A DNA stretch of 64,000 bases from Strongylocentrotus droebachiensis (lineage: Eukaryota; Echinodermata; Echinoidea; Camarodonta; Strongylocentrotidae). Location of the stretch: positions 7,501 through 71,500 of the forward strand of contig JAVYIG010006358.1 of the NCBI GenBank assembly GCA_035222895.1, written 5' to 3'. The notes under the pieces were generated by a model, which was not told the DNA's origin, did not search any database, and saw only the letters and a program-made list of their open reading frames with translations. Positions 42,720 to 63,808 of the stretch are shown here, piece after piece (the first letter of the stretch is position 1; the number at the start of each line of letters is the position of its first letter). Both the position numbers and the translations under genes were made by a program.

Positions 42720-44125
42720 TAATAAACAAAATACATTTTATGAAAGTAGACTAGCAATGAATGTTCACAGACCACTAATGTAAAAAGAATTGCTAATTTT
42801 ACAGAAATCCAATTTACGAAAATTGATAGGACCAGGACATATATGCAGACCTTGAAGTAAAAACGTTACTATAATTTGGACGTTTCGAATTTGCATTTCT
42901 ATTATTACATTTTCACTTGGAAATCCTCACCAAACATTTCGCTCTTCACTTATTTGTATTCTCATTGCTCATATTGCTTTAACACACACAGGCGCGCATG
43001 ACGACTCGGAGCAGTACAATTACCTCGCTGATAACACCGAAATCCTTTTGAATATGTAACGGTCATTTAAGCACTCACGTTGCCAAGCTCATTTTTTAAC
43101 CAAAAATTCCCCCCTCTCTTATCTCTTTGTTTGTCAGCGGATTCCACTCAAACTTCGAGGAATGATATAAAATGATCATATCGAAGTACATATGAAAAAG
43201 TTAAATGATGATCTATTTCTCATTTTATCAAATATTTCATGTTCAGTTGTCTCCGAAGACTAACCTCAGATTATTTCCAGACATATCCAGTCGTATGGCT
43301 ACATATTCCTTAGACCTTTACGGAGCCGGTGCCGAAATTTTCGATGTGCCCATGACTTTACTTTCGAAGATACAATGAAAATGAATGGGGAGTTTTTCAG
43401 AAATTGAAAGCAGCTACCCTAGGCTACGGCAACCGTGACGTACATGGCCATTCCACAGACTCGCGCATGCGCATTGACATGAAATTACGTAAACAAACTA
43501 GGCCTGACATGGACACACATACACACACACATAGGCATGAGCTCAAGGCGGCATTGCACATTGATACTGCAGCAGCTGCAGACGATATTCACGAGTATAT
43601 TTACATGTTGAAAGCCGTTTGTACCGATCAACCCCCAACAAAAACTATCGTATGTGGGATTGTACCTTCATGACGCCATCACTCGGTAATCGGTGCTCGT
43701 ATTGAAGGTATGAAAATACATTCTGTTGGATTATTTTCAGACATATCCGGACGCAAGGGTTTATAAAAATGATATTTCACAGACATTTTCTTTAATAGTT
43801 ATTTATTAACATATTCGAATATCTTTGTTGTCCACAGTTTAGAAATGTGTAATTTTGTACAATATTTCGGACTTTTATTTGTCTTTCTTCATACAAAGTT
43901 TCTTGTCTTTTTGTCCCCTTCTTTCTATCGTTATTAAAAGAAATGTAATGTTTAGTTAATCCGATTATTCCATTTTTAAAAAAAATATAAAGATCATTAC
44001 GATTCATTGTCATATGCCAAAGTTATGGCAGGTTTGCTGCGACACTTTCCCAGCGGTTTTACGTTAACAACGTGTTTATTCGACAGAAAACCAAGGTCAA
44101 ATCAAAACGTAATCGTAAGTTAATA
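42720..44125. other. Intergenic region 3' of ZP copy B: no exon found
   Basis: The missing last exon of the ZP gene should lie here or further on, but I saw no ZP-like cysteine block. Contains a CA run (43515-43530) and otherwise unremarkable sequence. Confidence 0.5.
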
Positions 44126-44440
44126 AGCGAGTTCGTAATTAGGATTTGCGCATGTGCAGATAAAGGTCATTCGGACCCAAATTGTAAAACCATTAAGACG
44201 AATACTTGTATCGTGCTCATGAAAGTTATGTAATCAGTATTCATTTATGCACCAACAGTACATTTATCTGATACACAGGTGGAAGTATTCTTCTCAAGAG
44301 GCAAACAAAAGGTATTCATGAAGCACCTCCATCACTTTGGTAGTGATTATTCTAAAATGCACAGGGGGGAAGTATTCATCGTGTCTAAGATATGTGGATA
44401 TGTTGGGGTCATGCGGTCCAGAGCTATTTACGAACTCGCT
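44126..44440. mobile_element. TA-flanked MITE, 315 bp (family member 2)
   Basis: Ends AGCGAGTTCGTAAT / TTTACGAACTCGCT between TA dinucleotides; interior like 28128-28443. Member 3 at 63713 is cut by a LINE. Confidence 0.85.
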
Positions 44441-44777
44441 TATTGCACCCGAGCTCACCGCGTATACAGGTTCTAAGTGGAAACGATCAATCTTAGTATT
44501 AAACCCACAACAAAGCACTGGGGTTGTTAACATAAAATATGCAATTTTGTTTCCGATAACTATGGAAACTGTAAGGTACAATTATCTATGTTATAACAAA
44601 AACTGCTCTCAGCCAATCAGATGCAAGGATTTCAGTACCTTATCACTATATCGTATCCTATCATTGAAAAGCAAGTTTTCGAAACAGGGCCCTGAACTAG
44701 GCTCCGATTAGACCTAATCATGTTCGTAAACCCTCTCAGTTTAAAGGACTGGTTTCGAAATTTGTGGGCAAACTAAC

Positions 44778-53606
<8,829 letters not shown>

Positions 53607-53681
53607 TTTGTCTATAAGAAGGGATCCTCGTCTCGCGATGCCGTTGAATAATCTACTCGTGAAGTAACACCGTATCTCGGG

Positions 53682-53688
53682 TTTTATA
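53682..53688 (-). promoter_or_regulatory. TATA box of ZP copy B
   Basis: CTATAAAACCCGAGAT on the minus strand, about 76 bp from the ATG, same word and spacing as copy A. Confidence 0.7.
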
Positions 53689-53771
53689 GTCGGTCTACAC
53701 CGGACACATTACTCAAATCAGACACAAGAGATAGACCGAGACTGCTATAACGGGCTGCGCCTGCCAATATT

Positions 53772-54019
53772 CGTACAGCTATACGACTATTCAGCCATCG
53801 AACGGACGTAAAGTTTTAGCCAATCAGAACGCAGGAAACTGTACATCTAAACAATATACAACTATGAGACTATACTGTATGGCCATGCCTCCATCGAAGC
53901 AGTCGTGAACGCATGTACAAGTTTCCAGCTTGTGGGCCGAAGCACCATACTTCTGTACAACTATACGACTGTTCAGCCATCGAACGGACGTATAGTTTTA
54001 TCCAATCAGAACGCAGGAA
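53772..54019. repeat. 66-bp direct repeat with CCAAT-type boxes upstream of ZP copy B
   Basis: 53772-53837 and 53954-54019 (offset 182) share ATACGACT(A/G)TTCAGCCATC, GAACGGACGTA and CCAATCAGAACGCAGGAA. This lies 85-330 bp upstream of the TATA box. Confidence 0.8.
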
Positions 54020-54444
54020 TCTGATGTATGATTTAATACAGTACATACAGTATATAAAACACGCCCAATTAAATAATGAATAATTTGGTCTACATGTTTT
54101 GTAATGTTGGGAATACTGGAAAACATCGCCTAGGGGCGCATAGGGACACAGTGTCGCTTGACGCCGTGTCCTACATGACTGTGTGTGCGCTCATTTATAA
54201 TCTTTTTCTTGTATATACTTTTTTCCCGTTAAGGTTGTTTTTGTTAATTTTTCTAATTTCTCGATAGTGATGGTTAGTGGCCCAATTACACGTTTGTATT
54301 CAAACTTCTTTACGGGCTCCATATCCCATTTTTTCATATTTCCATGAACTATTGTATATGTATTTGTACGGTTGAAATAAATTGAATTGAGGGATTCCGG
54401 CTGCAAGATAATAAGCGCTGGTATGAACGCATATTATGTCCTGG

Positions 54445-54602
54445 ACTCGTTTCACAAAGCCTTTTTGCAATGACAAATGACAAAAATCCGTGAGAAATCT
54501 GCTGATAACCAATCAGAAGCAAGGATTCCAGTAGCTTATAACAAAAACTGTCATTTTTTTTTTTTTTTTTTTAAACTGATGACAAGTTTTGTGAAACACC
54601 CC
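54445..54602. repeat. MITE with TTTCACAAAG ends
   Basis: CGTTTCACAAAGCC / AAGTTTTGTGAAACA ends; shares the AACCAATCAGAAGCAAGGAT stretch with 14885 and 44615. Followed by C runs. Confidence 0.65.
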
Positions 54603-55137
54603 CCCCCTACCCCCCACCCCCCCCCCCCCGGTCGGACCGTTTATCCATGGTCAGACAGACTCAACGTGTGGTTTTTCAGATCGCACATCTCGTCCGTGAC
54701 TCCTCTAAAGTTATATAAATTTGCTCCTGGCTCTTTGTGAATTAGGGTTAATATGAATTCACCTTATAATAGATAAAAAGGGAAACCTCAGTCAATACCT
54801 GCATTATTTCCTTAATAATTCTCAAAAAGACGTATCTGGTACACTAGTATATTTCCAATTATCTTCTTAAATTATGAAAATAATTTGAAATATCCTCTAC
54901 TATGCATCTTCAAGCATGAATTCTTGCTATTTAAATTTGTTTCCATTTGTTTCCATTTCCAGTTAAACTAAGTCAATACATGCCTAACTTCCTTAGTACA
55001 TGAAATAAGTCCACGTATTTTGCTTCAAACGGACTATACACACATGAGTGAGTTGAGTCATGGAGGTTTCTCCTAGCCTGAAATGCTGAAGCTGTAGTTA
55101 GGAAAAGCGCTGTTAGGCCTGTATTACCTAAGTTACC

Positions 55138-55380
55138 GGAGTATTAGCTCAGTCAGTAGAGCGCTCGCCTCACAACCGGGATGTCATGGGTTCGATCCCC
55201 GGCCGCGTCATACCAAAAGACGTTAAAAGATGGGAGGTGCTGCTACCTTGTTTGGTGTTCAAGAGCAACGTCGATCTTGCGCTGCTCAGTGACTGCCGGG
55301 CTCACGATCAATTGGTCAAAAAGAATTTTCATTTCGGTTTAATAAAATTTGGAGTGGACTAAAAGATTATTACTATTACA
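55138..55380 (+). repeat. Complete tRNA-derived SINE
   Basis: Head CCGGAGTATTAGCTCAGTCA, anticodon-loop region CGCCTCACAACC, box B GGGTTCGATCCCC, body with GGCTCACGATCAATTGG, and tail GGAGTGGACTAAAAGATTAT with (ATT). Not a true tRNA gene: it lacks a clean acceptor stem and has a SINE body also found at 30482. Confidence 0.85.
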
Positions 55381-55399
55381 TGACCAGCCCATGCATAAT

Positions 55400-56720
55400 G
55401 GATGTGCTTTCTCCTTGGTGCCTCCATCAACTGACTCTCACTCGATTACACCACAGCTTCCAATCTACCACACCCAAGCTTTCAAACTTGCACCTGTGTC
55501 AATCATTCCGGGCAGTCCATTTTTCCATAGCCAGGCTTTCAAACTCACACACCATAACTTCAACTTGTATGAACCATATAGTTCAGCATTCATTTTATCT
55601 GAAAGTGATTATTATTATGTGTATTATTTATATCCATTGTAAAAGTTGCTAGATGGCCAATATTTGATAAAAAGATTGTTTTTACAACTTGAAACATTCG
55701 TGTGATATAAACCCGAAACATGTCCTTTCTTGTTAATGTAAACCTAATGTTTTTTTAATTGTATTACTTTGTTTCCTTTGCATCCTTTATTTACTACTTA
55801 AATAATAATATTATTGAACTTTTCAATTTTTAAGAAGAAAAGAAATCTTTAACTAGTGAAAATAGACAGTGACTAGACATACTAGAGACAGAACAACATT
55901 TCCCCCCCCCCCCCCCCTATGACTTCGTTTTGCAGATGGATTGAGAATCGGTTTGTCGGTGAGACAAGGTGTTATAAAACTACTACCCTGGGCTACTAGG
56001 GTTGAGGGGTTGAGGGAGACGTGGCCTGTATTGTTAAATGTGTTTGTATAATGTCTGGTAATTTGTTGAATGTTTTTATTTCGCAATGCTAGTATGAACG
56101 GAACTTCAATTGTGCGCAATTTCCGGTACAGTAACGCTTAGCTTTTTATAATGGCAGTTGCGTTCCCGTGGGAGGGTGGGGGAAGGGGTTCCCATGACAA
56201 GCAACATTGGGGGAAATGTGCAGGACAAAAAGGGGTGATTTGATAAGAAAAGTGAAAAAAATTGTCAAGATGGGAACACAGATTTGGCAAAATCGAGAAG
56301 CAAATGGAAAATGAAAATGAAAAATCAGCTGAAAGATAGGGTGCCTACGCGTACGCCACTGAGCGATGGACAGCGCAGTACAAACGCTCTATACCATACC
56401 TAGGACTTCAAAAAAGTTTATTTTCCCCTTTTTTCTTTATTTTTCTGTCTTTCTTTGTTTTTCTTTCTCTCTCCTTTTGTTTTTAGCCGCCAAAAGGGGG
56501 AGGCAGGGAGGGGGGGGGGGGGGGGGGGGTGGACACACACTGGCTGTTCCCTCGCCTGAATCCGCGCCTGCAAGTGTGTTTACAACTTGACAACCTGAAC
56601 ACGATGTGTAAACATACTTATCTCAATCTTTATACAAATACTAATTTTTCTTTGACTTTAAACTTTTTTCGAAAAATGTATGAATGGGTTTGTTCGGTCA
56701 GATTTCTATATTATATGATA
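55400..56720. other. Intergenic: no gene
   Basis: Unremarkable sequence with C run (55902-55918) and G run (56508-56529). From about 56330 it matches copy A (about 31125 onward). Confidence 0.55.
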
Positions 56721-57328
56721 TTATTAACCGTATCAGACATCTGAGCAGGGCAATTTTTAAATGGTATTGCCCTCAAGGTTTTGATGGATAACTCAACAAA
56801 ATTACAATAAGTTAGTCCGCGCAGAAAAGTCAATGGGATTTTGTGTGTAATTTGGCGGGCAATATAGGTTATATAGAAAACCAATGCGCAAATATTTTAC
56901 CCCGCTCAGAAGAGTCAATGGGATTTGTGTGTAATTTGGCGGGCAATATAGGTTATACAGTAAGTCAATGGACAAATATTTTAGCCCGCTCTGAAAAGTC
57001 AATGGCAAAATGCGTGTTAAACTAGTGCGCAATAATGTAGTGCCAGTTGTAATTTACATCGCGTATCAGCTATTGTAATTTACATCGCGCATCGTGTATT
57101 AGAAAATGCGCACTTTGCGCGAACTCCATTGTGACGTAACAATCACACCCTAGGCAAACTGTTTGCAGTGTATCGAAAATCTGTCAAACACTGGATGAAC
57201 AGTGCTGGTTTGACAATGTTTTTGCAACTTCTAATGCTAGGAAACCCTGTGTAGCCTACATAATTTAAGAGTATAAGATAGTAAGAGTTTCTTGTTTGCT
57301 CTAGATGTCTGATGTGGTTAATAATAGT
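56721..57328. mobile_element. Element with ATCAGACATCT ends and an internal about 84-bp tandem repeat
   Basis: Ends ATTATTAACCGTATCAGACA / ATGTCTGATGTGGTTAATAAT. Inside, 56815-57005 holds just over two units of TTTGGCGGGCAATATAGGTT-containing repeat. Missing from copy A. Confidence 0.75.
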
Positions 57329-57329
57329 A

Positions 57330-57432
57330 ATATTGACTGCCTAATTCAGGGCAATACGACTTGTCATATATCACCCTCACCTTCGGTTCGGGCGATATAT
57401 GTCGTATTGCCCAGAAGGCAGTCAATATTACT
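57330..57432. repeat. Palindrome
   Basis: AATATTGACTGCCTAATTCA...GGGCAATACGAC is mirrored by GTCGTATTGCCCAGAAGGCA and onward; loop around CCTTCGGTTCGGG. It abuts the previous element. Confidence 0.8.
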
Positions 57433-58161
57433 TAATTATATATACAAATAAGAGATAGACTTTCTAATTTTGATAAGAATCTGCTCAAACTTTCAGTAAC
57501 CCTTCCTCTTATTTTCCTGCTTCTATTAAAACCAACTTTATATCAGGGAAGACGTCCCAAAGACCTTTGCGAACATTTTGATCACACTATGGCCTGTATT
57601 CTCCGAACATTTGAATATCTAAAGCTGATTAGTTTATGCTTTTGTTCAAAATAATCAGAAGGTAGTCTGTGCTCTAACTTTTCTTTTTTTAAACGTGATT
57701 TTAGACCTAGGGTTAGGTTTAACTAAATTAATGAAATGCGGTCCAATCATTTTCTGGGTCTACATTCCCGTCTTTTGAAGCTTAATCTTTAGATGATCTG
57801 CGGCGTAGCAAAGTAGAGCACCTTTTGATTTTCCTGTTTCAACAAAAAGGGCACTTTCCAGGGGATAACGCGCACCTGCAAAGGGTTACCTCAAAGCGTT
57901 TTTTTTTAAACATTGGTATAAACTCCTAATACAATATCAGGGATAGCGTTAAAGATTTAACTACCATACTTTTCAGTTGAGTGTTGTGGTCTGAAGGGAG
58001 CGAAGCGAGCGAGCAAAACAAATATCATAATTTCTGAGGTCACATTGCAACCGATTAGATCTTATTATCAGATGAATTTACAACCCTGGTGGGGTGTTCA
58101 GCACAATCGTATTATGAAATAATGCAAAAGAACTTTAATATGATAGGTTACTTAATGAGAT

Positions 58162-58887
58162 CATGGACTTATTACGGATGGACATTAAACGTGATTTTTT
58201 CTTTGATCCGATGATAGTCACCGCCTTCTGATTATGTGCATCTTAATAAGAACATTCAGCTGTTTTAACAATAACGACTGCGTAAGCATTTTCGGGCATT
58301 GACAAAGGAGCAGTTTCCCTCTATTGGGTTTTGTTTGGATGGTGTGCTCTGTAAGAGTATGTCTTCAATAAAAACATCCCCAATGGGGAGCAGCAAAGTT
58401 GAAAAGCAGACGATTTTGGTGATATAAAATTTATTATTACTGATTTGCACACTTTTGCACGCACCAATGACCTTATAAAACAATTAGAAGGCCATGGTGT
58501 TTGTAAGCCCTGTGCGTTGTAATTCTGGAATATTATGAGGAAATTGGGGAAACGGGATTTTAAATCACAAACAATCCAAACAAAACCCATCTGGTAATAT
58601 CAACATGTTTTTCAAAAATAGAACACAGTACACGAAAGAACAATTTCCGATCATAAGCCAGGACTGCACATCGATTTCCCATGATTTAAGCGATTTATTA
58701 TCTTCTGTGCATGTATATTAACATGTTTAGAATCACTATTTTGATTCTGTCCCGTCTTATTGGCGGTGACCATCATGAGATCAAAGTGAAGAAACATGTA
58801 CGGAATGTTATTGAGACGACATTGACGGATACAATCACAATGAATTCTTTAAGAAAACGATGAATGTCCATTCGTAATAGGTCCATG
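58162..58887. mobile_element. DNA transposon, 726 bp, 7-bp TSD (second copy)
   Basis: Ends CATGGACTTATTACGGATGG / CCATTCGTAATAGGTCCATG flanked by ATGAGAT on both sides. Same family as 25212-26489, inverse orientation, different site. Confidence 0.88.
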
Positions 58888-59329
58888 ATGAGATAAATCA
58901 TAAATGTGGGAAATCTGAGAAAAGTTGATAACAGTCGCTTTAAATACAGGAAGGCAATGAGAAATTTGTTGTTTCGGGGATATGAGGGGTGATTAAAAGC
59001 AAAAAACCTTGTCATAGCACGTATCGTAATCATGTTTCTTTTTAATTAGTATTTAGTTACTATGAATGACGTTTAGTAATGCAAATGCAGTAACCTCCAC
59101 CATTTTGTCTAACCCTTCATTTTCTTCAACACTGCCTTTCATTGTGATGGTAGGTACATTTTACTTTACAAAGCTGCTCCGATTGTTTGAAACTAAATGT
59201 GGCTCTTTAGATGACCGCAAAGGGCACAGTTGGTAAGGAACAATGGAAAATGTCTGTAAAATGGTGAACTTTTCAAAGGGCAATTTTTTATATGAAAAAG
59301 GGATACAAATCAAAGTAACAAACGGAACT

Positions 59330-61310
59330 TATTATATTAAAAAAAAAGGGGGGGCGCATTTATCAGGAGTGAAAAGGGGTAGGGAAGTAAAGGGGCAATT
59401 ATATTAGAAAGAAAAAAGTGCACTAATCAGAAGGGTAAAAGCAACTTACTTGAAAGGAAAATGGGCACTTATCGTACCCCAAAATTGGTTATCAGCAGAA
59501 ATGAAAAGGGGCACCTGTTAATAGGGAAAATACACTTACCGTACTAAGGAAAAGGGCCACGTGTCAAGGTACAAGGGGCATCGATCGGATTTGGATGGGG
59601 GAATTTATCAGAGGAGAAAGGGGTACTTGGGACAATGGAAGAGACGCTTATTAGGAAGGAAATGAAACATTTTCCCTTCGTAAAATGGGCACTTTTGGGG
59701 TACTTGAACAAAAGCGAAGCTCTATTTACCTATTTACTTTAATTTTCTCTTTTTCTACCTTACATCCAATTCTTTCTTTTTTTCTTCTTTCTTTCTTTAT
59801 AACTTAATTTAATTCTTTTTTTCTTTCTTTCTATCTTTCTTCCCCACTTTCATTTTTCCCTCTCTTTCTTTTTTTTTTTTTTTTCATTGATTGCAACGCC
59901 CATCAAAATCATATGTGGCATAGACAGATTCAATTTATTTGGCACCCAAACTTTTCCGATGAACTATCGTAATGTTTATTTTCAATCCCTAAAAGCGGAA
60001 CCTACTAGCCTAAAAATAAAATAAACGCAGCATTGGCACAAAACAGGTTATGACCTCCTAGGTCATAAGAGGAAAAGATGCGATATCCTGGCTCCACAAA
60101 CCTTCTGATGATTGATAAGCACCAATTGTTTTACGGAAAAAGTACGTACATTCTCACATGAAATGAAAATGATTTAAATTATTCATATTCCCTAGTAAAG
60201 TTTTTCTAACTAGTGGTAGGAGGAAGGGTAGGACAGGGCCCTGTTGGAAAGATTTTTTTGGGGGCCACTAGGGGAACAGAAGGTGTAAAGAAATGAATGG
60301 CCTGAGGAGCACAAGTGACGTCCGAAAATTCCAGGTAATGCGAAAACAGGACAAACCAAAAACAAAAATTAACCAAACAAAATATGAAATTAAAACAAAC
60401 GAGAACACACAAATATCTCAAACCAACAAACAATGAAATATCACCTCGATCGGTGGCGGGGGTGGGGCTGTAGCAACTTGAAGAAAAAAAACATCTTCAC
60501 CTTCGGCTCGCAGGCCCATAAGAAGAAGGGGAAGGCAGGACTCTGTGAGACACCAGCTCTTATCTTGGTCACTACACGACTGCGAGCCACAGTCGTTTGG
60601 CACAAGAAAAATAAGAAAAAAGGTAAATTGCTTAAACATGAATTTATCATTATTCCTAACGATATGAAATAGAACTAGAACCAGAGGGATTTTGACTTAA
60701 AGACCGTCAATACTACTGTACCAGAAGAGATTAGACCACACAGCGAGGTCACTGACAGGTGGCTATCTCATTAACTCAGCTCTCAACTAACATAAGAAGG
60801 AGAGGATCATGGGGGACCAACAGGTACCGATTTGGGAAGTTTTCTATATAGAAGGAGCAAGTAGCTACAAGTAGGACAGTGGGGCTTTAATATATATAGG
60901 CCTACTTAAACGGACTATTAATGCTCTTCTCCCTTTCTTCATGGTCAAGGAATCCACTCAAAGAAACTAGTCTGTAGTATTCAGGTGTCCCTTATATTTT
61001 TAAAAAGTACCTCTTTTGATTCTGATAATTATTTTCTTATCTGGTGAATGCCCTTATTAATGTTTGAGAGATGCCACCTTTAACTTTATAATAAGTGCCC
61101 CTTTTCATCTCGGATAAGCTCCCCTGTTATTTTGACACGTGCCTTTTATACTTCCTAACTAGTGCCAATTTCCTTCTGATAATTGCCCCTAATTCTCCTT
61201 TGTAATGAGTGCCCCTTTTCACCTCTGATAATTCCCATTTTTACTTTGACACGTGCTTCTTTTCTATTCTAATAAGTTTCATTTTTCTTTGGATATGTGC
61301 CCATTTTTCC
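59330..61310. mobile_element. Foldback-like element, copy B
   Basis: Left arm about 59330-59710, right arm about 60985-61310, same inverted short repeats as 32440-34920. The right arm is shorter (roughly 12 units). Confidence 0.7.
60720..60880. repeat. Dispersed repeat inside Foldback-like block, also at 2385
   Basis: Inverted match to 2385-2525. Absent from the corresponding part of copy A, so it is a later insertion. Confidence 0.6.
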
Positions 61311-62111
61311 TTATTATGTTTCTTATTAAAATCATTTCATTCTTTCATGATAAGAATGTGCTTGAAATCCTATCATATTTTTTCTCCTTCTTTATAAGAT
61401 GCAGTTTTCGCACTGCGACCTTACAAATCTTAACATTGCTTGCTCGCTCACAAATAGATATAGGCCTATTCAGACCATCACACCCAACTGCAAAGCATAA
61501 TTTGTAAGCAGTTTCTTGGACCATGTAAAGAGAGAAACAAACATTGAAACCATCCCTGATAATGTTTTCACAATGTAGGGGTATATATACCAATGTCTAA
61601 AAATGGCATATTCTCACATTGAGGTTTCCCGTTTTAGATGCCCCTTTTTATTGGTGACCGCCCTCCCCCCCCCCCAACACACTTTGTTATAGTTGGTAGA
61701 TGCAAAGTACTCTAGCCTCATAAATAATCAACATACAAAAAACAATACGCAATAGGTAAAACGTAGTTTGTAGGCCCAAATCATGACCATTAACGTCATT
61801 ATCCTCACCCCCTTAAACAAATTCAGTTTGCCTACTATATAACCTGGTGGTGATGTGGATTCTCTTTTGCCCCCCGCCCCCAAGTTTTTGCTCATTACGC
61901 CACTGCTGCAAACTATGGCAGTACATTTAGCCTTGCGAAATCATGTTTGGGGACTTTCCCCAAATTTTCACACAGTGGGTGTTATTTCCTGTTAATATTG
62001 AACTCTCATAATCTTTCTTTCCTCATCCGGGCGCAGAGGTCACCTAAGATGATCTAGGGAACAATAGTACAAAAGTCCCAGAGAACTATTCAAAAGGTAT
62101 ATATTAATTTA

Positions 62112-62126
62112 TATAGATATATTAAT

Positions 62127-62162
<36 letters not shown>

Positions 62163-62250
62163 AGAGAGGGGGAAGAGAGAAAGAGAGACAGGGGAGAGAA
62201 GGGGGAAGAGGGGAGAGGGAGAAGGGGAGGAGGGGAGAGGGAGAAAGATT
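62112..62250 (+). repeat. GA microsatellite (copy B)
   Basis: GAGAGA/GGGGAG tract; counterpart of 37600-37752. Confidence 0.9.
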
Positions 62251-62427
62251 AAGGAAATATTGCCTCTGACACAGTCTAGGTATAGTCAGAACAAATCATT
62301 ACCTGTTGTATTCCTCTAAATCAAATGTTAGGATAATTCAGTTTATTTGGCATCATAAACAACATTACAATCATAAAATACAGAATTTTAAAAAAGCCAA
62401 AATTACAATGGTTTTAAATTTAAACCA

Positions 62428-62610
62428 TGGTTATCATGATTCTTATGGTGGATGGAAATTTGGACAAGGAACCATGGTAACACCGAACTATTTAGCTACA
62501 TGTAGTACAAGTACCATGGTAACCATGGTACGGGAGAACCATGGCAAACGTGGTACCGAGAACCATGGTAACACCGAACTATAGTACAGTGAACCATAAT
62601 AAAAACCTTG
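62428..62610 (+). repeat. CCATGG-rich degenerate repeats at duplication edge
   Basis: AACCATGGTAACACCGAACTA occurs twice (about 62470 and 62561) with further ACCATGGT palindromes between them. It begins where similarity to copy A stops. Confidence 0.8.
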
Positions 62611-62691
62611 GCCCGAAATTGGACAATAAATATTTTGCCTCACGCAACGCACACTTACCAGCGACCCTGTGACCTTTGTTTGCATGCCTAT

Positions 62692-63466
62692 TTAAAGACT
62701 AAGTCCGCTCCCAAAATAATTGCTTTTAAAAGATGCAGAAAACTAGAAAAACAGAGCAAAAACAATTTGAGTAAAATCTGATAACTAATAAGGAAGTTAT
62801 GAATATTTGAAAAAATAATATGAAAAACTATGCAACAATGGAAAATTACTACACAAATTGCCAATTTGGTTATCAGTTTGTGATGTCATGTCCTCACTAC
62901 TTATCAATTGATTTAAATCTTTTAACTCCATTAATTTTGCTTTTTATCCCCCAAAACTTGATTTACCCATGCCTTTGCCCTGGTCAAATAATTTGTATGA
63001 CATTGCGTTCATGACATTTCACAAATCTTATATGAATTTTGTAGAATTAATACTATTTTCTGGATATTGTATATTCATTATTATTGATTTTTATATAAAT
63101 AGTTCATCGACATTCACGTTTTTTATGATTTAACTGAAAAAAACTCTATATTTGTGCACCCACCAAAAAAACATATTACTATCGATATAACTTGGATGAT
63201 AGTGTGAAGAAATAAGATTCTTAGAGGGGTGGGAAATTTGTATTATCAATATAAAGAAAACAATAAGTGGATAGTGAGGCAATGACGCCACTTACTCATT
63301 AGTGAGTTGCCAATTTGTCTTGTGATTTTCATAGTTTTTCATGTCATTAAGAACTCATAACTTTCTTATTATTTATCTGATTTTGCTCAAGTTATTTTGA
63401 TTGGTTTGTCTGATTTTTCTGCTTCTTTTAAAAGTAAGTTAATTTTGGGGTGGACTTGTCCTTTAA
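62692..63466. mobile_element. Long-TIR MITE flanked by TTAA
   Basis: Ends TTAAAGACTAAGTCCGCTCC / TGGACTTGTCCTTTAA; the terminal inverted repeats extend over 110 bp with mismatches. TTAA at both borders suggests a piggyBac/Kolobok-type mover. No ORF. Confidence 0.85.
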
Positions 63467-63712
63467 GCCGAGAAACAAACAACGTCGCAGCACCGACCCA
63501 GGGCACTATCTATTATACAAATAGGGATGACCACTATTCTTCACGCAGGGACTCTATTTACTATTAAAGAGTACATAACAATCAAATTGACTCACCTTTC
63601 AGTGGTATTTTCGATGAAAATCTCAGGTACAAAGAGGTACAAACAAAACAAATCACGGCACAATGCACTTGAAACTGTGCGCCCCTATTTAGTTGAATGG
63701 ACTGCACTGATA

Positions 63713-63807
63713 AGCGAGTTCGTAATTAGGATTTGCGCATGTGCAGTTAAAGTCATTCGTTCTCAAATTGTAAAACCATTGAGACGAATACTCATATCGT
63801 GCTCATA
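63713..63807. mobile_element. TA-flanked MITE (family member 3), truncated
   Basis: AGCGAGTTCGTAATTAGGAT up to ATATCGTGCTCAT matches the start of 44126-44440, then LINE sequence begins. Confidence 0.8.
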
Positions 63808-63808
63808 A

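Larger units (their letters stand above)
41573..42720 (+). repeat. Tandem repeat, about 210-bp unit (copy B), interrupted
   Basis: Units begin at CTTGGTGCTTCACGGAGG (41573), about 41791 and about 41995; the third is split by a MITE (42048-42561) and resumes with TTGCAACCTTGTTGACACC. In one frame the first unit reads HGGYVEGAAEGYRYNF...YYQ then stop. Confidence 0.7.

Noticed and set aside
62428..62610. CRISPR-like array (repeated AACCATGGTAACACC)
   Set aside because: Animal DNA, irregular spacing and palindromic degenerate repeats; no spacer structure.
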